Positions 43,427-52,534 of a DNA stretch of 61,054 bases are shown piece after piece. Numbering within the stretch: the first letter of the stretch is position 1; each line of letters begins with the position of its first letter. Below the pieces are notes generated by a model, which was not told the DNA's origin, searched no databases, and was given only the letters and a program-made list of their open reading frames with translations. Made by a program: the position numbers and the translations under genes. Source of the stretch: Tenericutes bacterium ADurb.Bin087 (GTDB lineage Bacteria > Bacillota_I > Bacilli_A > RFN20 > CAG-826); assembly GCA_002070905.1 (NCBI GenBank), contig MWEF01000007.1, positions 1 to 61,054 on the forward strand, in the 5' to 3' direction.

Positions 43427-45553
43427 ATGAAAACAACATTAATAATCCCAAATATTGGTTGTCCGAATTGTGCCATGGCAATTACTGAGCACTTTAAAAC
43501 ATTAAACATCGAAGCAAAAGTAAATGTCAATCAGAAAAAAGTGACCTTTACATATAGTGATAAAGATTCTTTCACCATCATATTAAAAGAGTTAAAAGCG
43601 ATTGGGTTCCCTGCTGCGCCAATTGATTACGATGAAAAAAGACGTCGGAAATATGAAAAAGTCCGTTTAATAGTTGCGACAATTTTAGTGTTACCACTTG
43701 CATACACAATGTTTGATAATTTTGGATTAAACATTGTCCCCGATATTATGCTAAACGGCTATTTCCAAATGGGTTTTGCTGCAATATTGCAATTTATTTT
43801 TGGATTTAGATTTTATAAAAATGCTTTTTATCAAATAAAAAATAAAAATTTAGGAATGGATGTTTTAATCGTTTTAGGTACTTCAGTAGCGTTCTTTTAT
43901 AGTTTGTATTTAACTATTTTTACAGATAAAACTCAATTGTTTTTTGAAACGAGCGGTATGCTTATTTGGATGGTAACAATTGGTGATTATTTAGAACATC
44001 TCTCACAAGCAAAAACAACGGATACATTAAAATCATTAATGGCACTTGCGGTTGATGAAGTTAGGCTTATAAAAAACGGAGAGGAACAAATAGTTTCACT
44101 TAATGATGTGAATGTTGGCGATGTTATAAAAGTGCTTGCCGGCGAAAAAATCGCTTTAGATGGTGAAATTGTTGATGGCGCTAGTTATATTGATGATTCA
44201 GTTATAACAGGCGAATCAATCCCTAAATATCTTAGTGTAGGTGATACCGCTGTAGGGTCTACCACTAATTTATCTAATACAATTTTGATTAAAGTAAGTG
44301 CTATCGGCAGTGATACTGTACTAGCTAAAATTATTAAAACGGTTGAAGAAACTTCGCTTATTAAGCCCAAATTCCAAAAAGCTGTGGATGTTATTGCTAA
44401 ATATTTCGTTTTTATTATTTTAATGATTGCCCTTGTATCATTTCTTGTTTATCAATTTATTTTAGGGAAAGAACTCTCAATTTCTCTCGAGGTGACTACT
44501 GCGGTCTTGGTAGTTTCATGTCCTTGTGCTCTTGGGTTAGCAACACCAACTTCAATTGCAGTTGCAAGCGGATTAGCATTTAAAAATAAAATTCTATATA
44601 AAGGCGGTGAGTTTTTTGAACTCGCCAATAAAATTGATGCGATTGCTTTTGATAAAACAGGAACCCTTACTAAAGGTGATTTAATAGTCAGCGATTATCT
44701 TGGCGATATTAGATATTTAAGTTATACAAAAGGCTTAGAAATCCATTCCACTCATCCAATCGGAAAATCTATCAATAACTATCGAAAAGATATTATTCCT
44801 TTTGCAATTGAGGAATATGAAATAATTGATGGCAAAGGTATTAAAGGCACATATTTACAAGATCAAATTATAGTGGGTTCTGCTACTTTTATTGCTGAAG
44901 CTAATATTAGTAATCCTTTCTTAAATGAATTTGAAAAATTTACAGGTGAAGGTAAGGTCGTCATCTTTACTGCGATTAATAAAAAGGTCGTAAATATGAT
45001 TATTTTGGAAGATGAAATAAAAGCTGAAAGTCAGACTTTAATTACAGCACTTAAAAAGATGAACATCAATGTCTACCTAATTACCGGCGATAATGAAAAT
45101 ACCGCTAAATACTTAGCAAATAAAGTTGGAATTGAGAATTATTATAGTGGTGTGTTACCGAATGAAAAAGCTCATATCATCAAAAAATTACAAGAAAAGC
45201 ATAGTGTAGTTGCTTTTGTTGGTGACGGAATTAATGATGCACCTGCCCTAAAACAAGCGGATGTTAGTTTCTCTGTCAGTAATGCTTCTGATATCGCCAC
45301 TGATACAGCAGATGTAACTCTCTTAGATAACGATTTAAAACTAGTGTTAATTGCTATTGATTTATCAAAGAAAACAACAGCCAATATTAAACAAAATATA
45401 ATATGGGCATTTTTATATAACTTAGTAATGATTCCGCTTGCAATATTTAATATCGCTACACCACTAGTAGGTGGTGTCCTCCATGTTATTTCTAGTCTTC
45501 TCGTCGTTTTTAATGCACTGCGTCTCAATTTATATAAGCACAAAATAAAATAG
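43427..45553 (+). CDS. copA: copper-translocating P1B-type ATPase
   Basis: The protein exports copper(I), or possibly another soft metal, across the membrane using ATP. The 708-residue sequence has one N-terminal HMA domain with GCPNCA (C12, C15) and eight expected membrane helices. It has TGES (VITGESIP), CPC in VVSCPCALG near residue 365, DKTGT near 408, the HP motif THPIGKS, and GDGINDAPA. YN in helix 7 (FLYNLVMIP) and SS in helix 8 (ISSLLVVFNALRL) favour copper. SD is GGTAGGG. It is monocistronic with an operator-rich promoter. Confidence 0.93.
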   Translation: MKTTLIIPNIGCPNCAMAITEHFKTLNIEAKVNVNQKKVTFTYSDKDSFTIILKELKAIGFPAAPIDYDEKRRRKYEKVRLIVATILVLPLAYTMFDNFGLNIVPDIMLNGYFQMGFAAILQFIFGFRFYKNAFYQIKNKNLGMDVLIVLGTSVAFFYSLYLTIFTDKTQLFFETSGMLIWMVTIGDYLEHLSQAKTTDTLKSLMALAVDEVRLIKNGEEQIVSLNDVNVGDVIKVLAGEKIALDGEIVDGASYIDDSVITGESIPKYLSVGDTAVGSTTNLSNTILIKVSAIGSDTVLAKIIKTVEETSLIKPKFQKAVDVIAKYFVFIILMIALVSFLVYQFILGKELSISLEVTTAVLVVSCPCALGLATPTSIAVASGLAFKNKILYKGGEFFELANKIDAIAFDKTGTLTKGDLIVSDYLGDIRYLSYTKGLEIHSTHPIGKSINNYRKDIIPFAIEEYEIIDGKGIKGTYLQDQIIVGSATFIAEANISNPFLNEFEKFTGEGKVVIFTAINKKVVNMIILEDEIKAESQTLITALKKMNINVYLITGDNENTAKYLANKVGIENYYSGVLPNEKAHIIKKLQEKHSVVAFVGDGINDAPALKQADVSFSVSNASDIATDTADVTLLDNDLKLVLIAIDLSKKTTANIKQNIIWAFLYNLVMIPLAIFNIATPLVGGVLHVISSLLVVFNALRLNLYKHKIK

Positions 45554-45817
45554 TATCTTCGTTCCTATTAATTTTGATTTATTAATTATCATTTTTGAAA
45601 ATTCAAACTTTAGAAAATACACAAATATCTCTTTTGCTTTTTCATAATATTTGTATAAACCTTAAAATATCATGAAAAATTCAATATTTTCGTATTCTAT
45701 TTTTATATAAAAATAAGTTATTGGTTAATTTATCGACTATTAACGCTTATTTTTGTTGAAAAGGTTGGAAGTTAAGTATAGAATATAAAAGCATATTATT
45801 AGGAGGTATAGCATTAT
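45554..45817. other. intergenic region before the lipoprotein pair
   Basis: I see no gene in these 264 AT-rich bases. A copy of the palindromic motif found upstream of copA lies at 45693-45716. A TTTGAA/TTCAAA dyad follows copA, which has no strong terminator. The lipoprotein promoter is at the right end. Confidence 0.45.
45753..45782 (+). promoter_or_regulatory. promoter of the lipoprotein pair
   Basis: TTGTTG (45753-45758), 18-base spacer, TATAGA (45777-45782), followed by AGGAGG and the ATG at 45818. A moderate match. Confidence 0.5.
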
Positions 45818-47572
45818 ATGAGAAAACCAAGACACTTTATTGCTGGTCTAGCGCTCTCAGCACTACTGCTTGTTGGCTGTAGTAAAGATTTAGTCGCGGA
45901 CAAAAACGGCAATATTGTGACGGTGACAATCGATGGTAACCCAGTACATATTAATGCAGGGGATATGTTTGAAGACTATTTTAAATCCTCTGATGGACTT
46001 AAGGATTATTACGATGCCGTCTATGAAGTTGTGGTTCGTGCTCTTTTCGAAGAAGAAAAGCAAGCGACTGAGCGAACCGAAATTTATGATATTGCTGCCC
46101 TTGGCGTTAACGATGTCAAAGAACAAGCGAAAAACAACGCTAAAGGTGGTGGCAAGTACGACGATGAACTTAAGAAGATTCTTAAGACTAAAAACGTCGA
46201 AACATTAAAAGAATTAGAAGAGAAACTCGCATACGATGAAATGCAAGTCCGTCTCAAAAAGCAATTCTTTGATGGAGGCGAAGGGGCCTGGATTGAAAAT
46301 GCCATGGAAGAATTAATCGTTGGTGAACGTAACGCCGCTGGTGATTTAATTCTTGATGACAACGGAAACCCTGTTTATGAAGGTTATTTGAATAATAAAC
46401 TTCCATATCACGTCCGTCACTTACTCGTTAAAGTCGGTGCCGCAAACAACGACTTTGTTACTGGTAAGATTTCAAAAGATGATGCAAACAAACTAAGTTC
46501 TGTTATCGTTGCCTTAGCTAATCATCAAGATACCTTCGGACTTTTAGCCAACCGCTACTCCGAAGACGAAGGTAGTGCTCGTCAATTTGGTGACTTAGGC
46601 ATTATGAACTTCACCACAAACTTTGTTAATGAGTTTAAATTAGGAGTTTATGCTTATGACGCTCTTTACAATAACGATGGCGTTATGACCCCTGCGGCTA
46701 AAGCAGCTAAACTCAAGATTCCTGGCACTGCTCAAGTTAAATTAGATACGCTCGGGCTTGATGAAATTCCGTATGGAGCCGCTATCAAATTAGCGGAAGT
46801 TCGTGAAATTGAAAAATCGGACACAGGAAAAGAAGTTAACGACGGTAAAGCCGAGTTCTTCCCCCGTAACGTTATGTTCAATAAATACTTTAATAAACAC
46901 AACATTGGTGTTATTACGCCAAATGATGTTGTCATCGCTGACGAAGTTGGGGTTGAAAACCCCGCCTTTGCTGCCCTTCCCGGATTTAAAGCTCTTCCCG
47001 AACTCGGTGGTAAAAAAGTTTTAACCGACGAAAAAGGTAATGTCATCTTAGTCGTCCGTGCTGGCTCAGCGGGAAGTTATGAAGGACTCCACTTCATCGT
47101 CGTCGAACGCAGTGCTCTTTATGACAAAGTAAATGGTGTAACTTTAAAAGACTATTACACAATTGAGACTCCAGGAACAGCAGCATTCCCAAAAGTTGAA
47201 GGAACAGATGATGATATCGATGCATTTGTTAACTTCTTAGAACTTGATGCCCGTGGTACTAAAGAACGGATTGATAAAATTCGTAACGAAGTTAAAGCGT
47301 TTGACCCAACGATCAATGATCGCATTTTCCAAAAGTTAGTGACGCATCTTGATGTTAAATTCCATGACGCTGAACTTAAAGCGGCGCTTGATAAGTATCT
47401 CGCAAACCAATACGCTCGCTCCCAATTCCAACTCGACCAAGATCTTGATAAATTATGGAGCGAATGGATTGAATATTTAGATCAACAAGGAGTTAATCGT
47501 GCCGAACGTCTTATTCCAGAAAGCTATATTGCGGAATTTAAGGCTGGTAATGATTACAATTACGGAGGTTAA
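45818..47572 (+). CDS. PrsA-like parvulin-type peptidyl-prolyl isomerase lipoprotein
   Basis: The 584-residue protein has a lipoprotein signal peptide ending LLLVGC. A long helical N-domain (about 40-190) comes next, then a parvulin-like segment: YHVRHLLVKVGAA near 193, FGLLANRYSEDEGSARQFGDLGIMNF near 245, with LHFIVVE later. PrsA proteins fold secreted proteins outside the membrane. At nearly twice the length of Bacillus PrsA, it has additional unknown regions. AGGAGG lies 11 bases before the ATG. Codon use favours C-ending codons and the base composition is less AT-rich than its neighbours, which may reflect high expression or transfer. It is followed at once by a related lipoprotein. Confidence 0.8.
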   Translation: MRKPRHFIAGLALSALLLVGCSKDLVADKNGNIVTVTIDGNPVHINAGDMFEDYFKSSDGLKDYYDAVYEVVVRALFEEEKQATERTEIYDIAALGVNDVKEQAKNNAKGGGKYDDELKKILKTKNVETLKELEEKLAYDEMQVRLKKQFFDGGEGAWIENAMEELIVGERNAAGDLILDDNGNPVYEGYLNNKLPYHVRHLLVKVGAANNDFVTGKISKDDANKLSSVIVALANHQDTFGLLANRYSEDEGSARQFGDLGIMNFTTNFVNEFKLGVYAYDALYNNDGVMTPAAKAAKLKIPGTAQVKLDTLGLDEIPYGAAIKLAEVREIEKSDTGKEVNDGKAEFFPRNVMFNKYFNKHNIGVITPNDVVIADEVGVENPAFAALPGFKALPELGGKKVLTDEKGNVILVVRAGSAGSYEGLHFIVVERSALYDKVNGVTLKDYYTIETPGTAAFPKVEGTDDDIDAFVNFLELDARGTKERIDKIRNEVKAFDPTINDRIFQKLVTHLDVKFHDAELKAALDKYLANQYARSQFQLDQDLDKLWSEWIEYLDQQGVNRAERLIPESYIAEFKAGNDYNYGG

Positions 47573-47576
47573 TGCC

Positions 47577-49139
47577 ATGAAACGTAAATATTTATTAGGC
47601 CTAGCCGTTGCCGCACTTCTCTTAACTGGTTGTGACAAAATCACCGCGGAACCAGTTGATTTGGATAAGACTGTGCTTATTGATGAATTAAGCGATGTTG
47701 TCAACAACACCTTAGAAAACGTTTATAAAAAATATCACGATTCACCAAACTTTAAGCAATATGTTTTAGACGAAGTCTTGCTCACGATTGCTGAACATGA
47801 ATTTGGTGCTTACGCTGATTTAGCGGCCGATAATCCTTTCAAAATAGCAGTTGATAAACGCGCTAAACACTACTTCTACGATGAACTTTTAAGTGGTTCA
47901 TACACTTATCGCTCAATCTTTGATGAAAAGAAATACGTCATTGAAAGAGTTTATGGAACGGAAAATAGCTACTTAGTGGACGCTAATGGCGATGAAGTGG
48001 CAATTGGTGCAATTGACACCTTAGCATTTTATAAAGAAGGCTTATTCCTTCCAATTGTTAATAAAGACAATTTTGATGACCCCGCGTTTAAACTCGTCCA
48101 CATCGATTACTACAAACATTACATGGAAGATCGTTTCGTGGATCGTATTTACCGTGAAAAATTAACCGAAAAATTCGTGCTTGAAGAACAACGCTCCACT
48201 CTTGGACGTAACTATGCACGTAAGGTTGAATACGTTGCTATTAAGAATAATAGTAACCATCCCACGGCCGCAAGTGCGCTCGTCAACGCCTTTATTGACA
48301 ACAATATCTTAGGCGATCAACCAGCCGACTTCCACATCCTTGCTAATGCTTGGCGAGGCTATGTCCCCGACTTTGTTGGTAACGAAGCTGCTTTACTTGC
48401 CGCGAGTGGTTTAAAAGATGGTGGAGTGGACAAAACCTTAATTGGTGATATTGAAAGTGATTTCGCCAAAATTAAACCAAACCCAGACTTAACCGATACC
48501 GCTATTGAAGATCGTTTCACTGGTTCTGGTAAATATCCAAAAGAAGTCGGTAAGCAAATTGAAATTAATGAAGTCCGTAAACAATCATTTGTGACTAAAG
48601 ACTGGGGTATTAAAGATGGTGGCTTTAGTGCTTTACCGGAAGCTATTCGTTCCCGTCTCTTCAACATTGGTGTCGCTAACAGTGTCGACTTCCTAAAAGA
48701 TGACGGCGGCGTTCTTGCTAATGCTGGTCAATGGCTTGGTGATGATGAAAACAAGAAAGTCGCATCTACTTTCGTTCGTAATATTCATGGCGATTATTAC
48801 TTAGTCCCCAAAACTTACGAAAAAGGTAACAACCGTAACTTCCTCTTCTTTGAAAGCGATACTTTCTATATCGTTAAAATCGTTGAGGCAGTTAATACCG
48901 CTAAACTTGCAGCGAAAGATGATGACTTAAATTCATACGAAAACTTCAAAACTGAAGCCGAAATTACCGAAATTATTGATCACGTCACGGAAAGCTTAGC
49001 TCGTCTTGAAGCAACTAAAACTAATGCTCTTAACTTCTATATGAAAGACTTAAAAATTGTCTTCCATGACGAAGATGTCTATGAGTTCTTTAAAGAAAAA
49101 TTCCCCGACATCTTTGATGACGAAAAAAAGAAGAAATAA
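47577..49139 (+). CDS. PrsA-related lipoprotein with degenerate isomerase domain
   Basis: The 520-residue protein starts with a signal peptide and lipobox LLLTGC at an ATG (47577) preceded by GGAGG inside the end of the upstream gene. An earlier in-frame start lies within that gene and is rejected. Its layout parallels its neighbour: VEYVAIKNNSNHP sits where VRHLLVK sits there, a GGFSALPEAIRSRLF segment follows, and both C-termini contain a similar FHD motif (KFHDAELKAAL; VFHDEDVYEFF). The parvulin motif is not clearly kept, so it may be a chaperone without isomerase activity. It has the same C-rich codon use. It ends in a Lys-rich tail before a strong terminator. Confidence 0.75.
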   Translation: MKRKYLLGLAVAALLLTGCDKITAEPVDLDKTVLIDELSDVVNNTLENVYKKYHDSPNFKQYVLDEVLLTIAEHEFGAYADLAADNPFKIAVDKRAKHYFYDELLSGSYTYRSIFDEKKYVIERVYGTENSYLVDANGDEVAIGAIDTLAFYKEGLFLPIVNKDNFDDPAFKLVHIDYYKHYMEDRFVDRIYREKLTEKFVLEEQRSTLGRNYARKVEYVAIKNNSNHPTAASALVNAFIDNNILGDQPADFHILANAWRGYVPDFVGNEAALLAASGLKDGGVDKTLIGDIESDFAKIKPNPDLTDTAIEDRFTGSGKYPKEVGKQIEINEVRKQSFVTKDWGIKDGGFSALPEAIRSRLFNIGVANSVDFLKDDGGVLANAGQWLGDDENKKVASTFVRNIHGDYYLVPKTYEKGNNRNFLFFESDTFYIVKIVEAVNTAKLAAKDDDLNSYENFKTEAEITEIIDHVTESLARLEATKTNALNFYMKDLKIVFHDEDVYEFFKEKFPDIFDDEKKKK

Positions 49140-49163
49140 GTATATCTCCTATCCTATAAAAAG

Positions 49164-49190
49164 AACCGCGGGTTAATTCCTGCGGTTTTT
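49164..49190 (+). terminator. rho-independent terminator of the lipoprotein pair
   Basis: AACCGC(GG) pairs with (CC)GCGGTT and is followed by TTTATT, 25 bases after the stop codon. Confidence 0.85.
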
Positions 49191-49237
49191 ATTAATAAAA
49201 TTAGTTATAATAATGTATAGAAAAAAGGAGAGATATT

Positions 49238-49654
49238 ATGAGTAAAGATTGTGTTTTTTGTAAAATAATTAGACGCGAAATACCAGGATCAATCGTTTAT
49301 GAAGATAATGATGTACTAGCTTTTCTTGATATTTCACCAACAGCGCCAGGTCATACTTTAGTTATTCCAAAAGAACATCATGAAACCTTTTTAGGAACAC
49401 CGCGGCGGTTAATGCATAATGTGCTTGACGTTGCCCAACGCATTGGCCAAGTGCAAATTAAAACATTGAAAGCACAAGGCGTTAACATTTTAATTAATAA
49501 CTATCCCCCAGCTGGGCAAAGTGTGCCACACTTTCATGTTCACGTAATCCCACGTTATGGTAAGACCGACGGATTAAAAATCGCCATGGTTGAACACCTT
49601 GATGGCGATTTAAATTTCCCAGTCGTAGTCGAAAAAATTAAGTCAGGTTTATAA
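49238..49654 (+). CDS. hit: HIT family nucleotide hydrolase
   Basis: This 138-residue histidine-triad protein is of the bacterial Hit/HinT-like type, which hydrolyses AMP conjugates such as adenosine phosphoramidates. The catalytic triad is in HFHVHVIPR near residue 99. The N-terminal CVFCKI supplies two zinc ligands. SD AAGGAG precedes the ATG and TATAAT lies at 49206-49211 without a good -35. Its stop abuts the stop of the convergent yhaM gene with no terminator between. Confidence 0.93.
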   Translation: MSKDCVFCKIIRREIPGSIVYEDNDVLAFLDISPTAPGHTLVIPKEHHETFLGTPRRLMHNVLDVAQRIGQVQIKTLKAQGVNILINNYPPAGQSVPHFHVHVIPRYGKTDGLKIAMVEHLDGDLNFPVVVEKIKSGL

Positions 49655-50605
49655 TTATTTTTTAGGTTTATAAAAACTAGCCGAATCAAGCGCCCATAGG
49701 CGATCAGTGAATTCACCACTGTTTGTCGAACTGAGCGCTTTTTCTATTAATTTCATTTTGGCATCTAAGTCATCAAGCATACTGACTAGAAACGCTTCTT
49801 TGGTCATTGGGATAACAGGGGACCCATATTCCAACTTCCCATGATGCGCTAAAATAATGTGTGATAAAAGTGTCGGAATTTCACTCTTAATTTCTAATTC
49901 TTCACAAACTTTAAGTAACTCGGCATTAATCAAAGAGATATGTCCAATTAATTTTCCTTCAAGCGTATAATTAGTTAAAACTGGTCCGCTCAGTTCAATT
50001 GTTTTACCTAGGTCATGAAGTAAAATGCCCGCAATCACTAAATCGCGATTAATATGCCAGTCACCTTCATATAATTCCAAATAATATTCAATAATCCGAT
50101 CCGCTAAGTTTGCCAGAGTAATCGTATGTTCTAATAATCCATGTGTATATTCATGGTGTAATCTACTTGCAGCGGGATAAGTAATAAAAGCTTCATAGTG
50201 GTCACTAATGAGACGCTCCACTATTTTTTGAATGTCTGGATCACTGAGTGACGATAATAATTTATCCAATTCCGCGGTTAAGACTTCTAATTTAACAGGA
50301 CTAGCCATCGTAAATTCATCAAGACGAATATCTTTGGGGTTAAGTACTTCGCCCGTCATAACTTTAAGTTGTAAGTTCGAGCGATATTCAATGACATCAG
50401 CGACAACTTTAACAAAATTACCTTGTTTAAATACTTCCACATCAGTTTCGGTTGCATCCCACACTCGACCTTCAATTTGACCAGTGTTATCTTGTAAACT
50501 GACCGTTAAATACATTTGGCCATTATTGGAAATACCTTTCGTCACATTGGTCACTAAATAATTCTCAATAACACGAATACCTTCATTTAAGTCTTTAATC
50601 TTCAT
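49655..50605 (-). CDS. yhaM: 3'-5' exoribonuclease YhaM
   Basis: YhaM trims single-stranded RNA 3' ends and single-stranded DNA. The 316-residue protein has an N-terminal OB-fold (about 10-95, TVSLQDNTGQIEGRVWD) and an HD domain with HGLLEHTITLANLA and LLHDLGKTIELSG. The conserved AHHGKLEYGSPVIPMTKEA follows. The start at 50605 (MKIKDL) is nine bases after GGAGG; an ATG three codons earlier touches the SD and is rejected. The result matches the Bacillus length of 314. It overlaps recX by 11 bases. Confidence 0.95.
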   Translation of the reverse strand: MKIKDLNEGIRVIENYLVTNVTKGISNNGQMYLTVSLQDNTGQIEGRVWDATETDVEVFKQGNFVKVVADVIEYRSNLQLKVMTGEVLNPKDIRLDEFTMASPVKLEVLTAELDKLLSSLSDPDIQKIVERLISDHYEAFITYPAASRLHHEYTHGLLEHTITLANLADRIIEYYLELYEGDWHINRDLVIAGILLHDLGKTIELSGPVLTNYTLEGKLIGHISLINAELLKVCEELEIKSEIPTLLSHIILAHHGKLEYGSPVIPMTKEAFLVSMLDDLDAKMKLIEKALSSTNSGEFTDRLWALDSASFYKPKK

Positions 50606-51365
50606 CTTGAACATCCTCCATTACTATTTTTATAAGTGAAGTCTTATATCCTGCTATAACCAGTTTATTATACAACACTTTAGGGTCATTTTTCGCCTTC
50701 TTTTTTAACTTTACTAAGGCTTTCTGTAGATTTTCTTTTTCATCAATATAATCTTCTAAGTTAAAAGTTGCCAAAACTTCATTAATATTATCACCTTCAA
50801 AACCAAGACTATATAATTTTGTTTTAATCTTTTGATGGGCACGTCTAAGCGAATCATTACGATATTGTCTAATTAAACGGGGAATGATTATTTCTAATTC
50901 TCGTCTTTCATCGCGCGGTACTTTAGCTAGCGAATCTGCAATAACGTGGGGATGAACACCTCTTCTTAGTAAATCATGTTCAATTGCTTTAGTTGAATAC
51001 TTTTTAGCATTAATTAAGTATTGTATTTTTTCTAAAGTATAACGGGTATCATTTAGTAAATTAAGCCGTTTAAGCCGCGCGACAAGTAAATCAATTACTT
51101 CTTCATTTACCTTCCTTTTGCGCAGTTTTTCGCGTATTTCATGTGTTGTGTAGGGTCTTCTTGCTAAAAGGTTTGCGGCATACCGAAAATGGACGACCTG
51201 TGCTTCGTATTCCTTAATTTTCGCTAATTCTTTTAACGATATTTCTTTGCCAATATAAAGAAAGAATTCAGCGATTGTATCTTCGCTTACAACCATTTCC
51301 TCACCATTATCAAAAGTAAGGTGATGACCTTTTTTCTTTATTTCATAATTTATAATCGTGACCAT
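50595..51365 (-). CDS. recX: recombination regulator RecX
   Basis: RecX binds and moderates RecA filaments. The 256-residue protein is built of three-helix repeats: LLARRPYTTHEIREKLRKR near 78 and DDTRYT-like NDTRYTLEKIQYLINAKKYSTKAIEHDL, seen as NDTRYTLEK and KYSTKAIEHDLLRRGV. It belongs to the longer Firmicute type. The ATG at 51365 overlaps the stop of the glycosyltransferase (TAATG). It is unlinked to recA, 27 kb away. Confidence 0.9.
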   Translation of the reverse strand: MVTIINYEIKKKGHHLTFDNGEEMVVSEDTIAEFFLYIGKEISLKELAKIKEYEAQVVHFRYAANLLARRPYTTHEIREKLRKRKVNEEVIDLLVARLKRLNLLNDTRYTLEKIQYLINAKKYSTKAIEHDLLRRGVHPHVIADSLAKVPRDERRELEIIIPRLIRQYRNDSLRRAHQKIKTKLYSLGFEGDNINEVLATFNLEDYIDEKENLQKALVKLKKKAKNDPKVLYNKLVIAGYKTSLIKIVMEDVQDED

Positions 51366-52534
51366 TACCAACTATTTCTAAGCGCTCTTAAATAGACGTG
51401 CTCGCATCTTTCGACAAAGCGTTCATTACTATAGTAATCAACTATCACATTCGCCGTATCTAATATTTCGCGAATTTTCTTTTTTGATAAACTACGAATT
51501 TTATTGACCATAGCGCCAAAGTCTTCTTCACTTCGGAAAAAGTATCCTGACTCACCATCTTTAATTACTCCCACTAACCCTTCATCAAACCGACAAAGTA
51601 AAATACGTTCCGCCGCCATTGCTTCCATAAAGGTTAAGCCTTGCGTTTCACTAATGGAGGCACTGACAAAAACTTCGCCTAAGTGATAGTATTTACCAAT
51701 GTCATTTGGTAGTACTTTACCAACAAAGTGAACAAGGGAAGTAATGTGGAGTTGGTCCGCGAGTTCTTCTAATTCAGGAATTGCCGGTCCACCACCAACA
51801 ATAATAAGCCGTGAATTATGTTCGGGATTATCTTTAACATAGAGAGCATACCCCCTTATAACAACATCAATACTCTTTTCTTTCGCCACACGACCGACAT
51901 ACACTAAATTAAAAGTATTGTCTAAGCCGTATTCTTTTTTATAATTATCAAGAAAATCTTTATCAGCAGGATTATATTTAAATTTCGAAAAGTCCACGCC
52001 TGTTGGAATAACATTTACGTACCGTTGAACACCATATTCACGAAGTGAAACCTTCGTTTTTTCACTTGGAGAAATAAATTCATCAGCAATTTCGGCTTGC
52101 CAACGTGAAAAGCGTCGAATAATCGTTTTCGCAAATGTTTCCATTCGTCCTTTGGTAGCGTAATAAGTATAATCTTCATACATTGTATGGTATGTATAGA
52201 CATATGGTATTTTTTGTTTACGGGCAAAGCTTTTACCAAAAATACCCATCCCCGCTTCACTTTGAACATGAACTACATCAATTTTAAGTTTGCGCAGAAT
52301 CTTTTGTGCTTTCCGGTTTGGCGCCGCAAAGTTATAACCATAAAGTTGTTTCATCTCAATACCAGGAATACGTAAAACATTATCTTCAAAGGTAACTTCT
52401 TTGGAAAAAGGATTAGAAGTAACGACCACACAATAATGTCCACGATCATTTAAAGCTTTAAATAGGTTATAGGACGAAACCGCTACTCCGTTTGTATCGG
52501 GAATAAACGTATCCGTGAACATCGCTATTCGCAT
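51365..52534 (-). CDS. GT4 glycosyltransferase, probable 1,2-diacylglycerol 3-glucosyltransferase
   Basis: The 389-residue GT-B enzyme closely resembles the monoglucosyl-diacylglycerol synthases of Acholeplasma and Gram-positives. It has an N-terminal MRIAMFTDTFIPDTNGVAVS, VHVQSEAGMG, HTMYEDY, the donor-site VGGGPA and the E-x7-E motif ETQGLTFME. The likely role is transfer of glucose from UDP-glucose to diacylglycerol at the inner membrane face, making non-bilayer glycolipid. It starts at the stop of the upstream membrane-protein gene, and the pair is probably cotranscribed. The exact sugar is inferred. Confidence 0.87.
   Translation of the reverse strand: MRIAMFTDTFIPDTNGVAVSSYNLFKALNDRGHYCVVVTSNPFSKEVTFEDNVLRIPGIEMKQLYGYNFAAPNRKAQKILRKLKIDVVHVQSEAGMGIFGKSFARKQKIPYVYTYHTMYEDYTYYATKGRMETFAKTIIRRFSRWQAEIADEFISPSEKTKVSLREYGVQRYVNVIPTGVDFSKFKYNPADKDFLDNYKKEYGLDNTFNLVYVGRVAKEKSIDVVIRGYALYVKDNPEHNSRLIIVGGGPAIPELEELADQLHITSLVHFVGKVLPNDIGKYYHLGEVFVSASISETQGLTFMEAMAAERILLCRFDEGLVGVIKDGESGYFFRSEEDFGAMVNKIRSLSKKKIREILDTANVIVDYYSNERFVERCEHVYLRALRNSW

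Noticed and set aside
45933-47046. Overlapping ORFs within the PrsA-like gene on both strands
   Set aside because: They are shadows of a GC-richer coding frame with fewer stop codons; none has an SD or recognisable domain.
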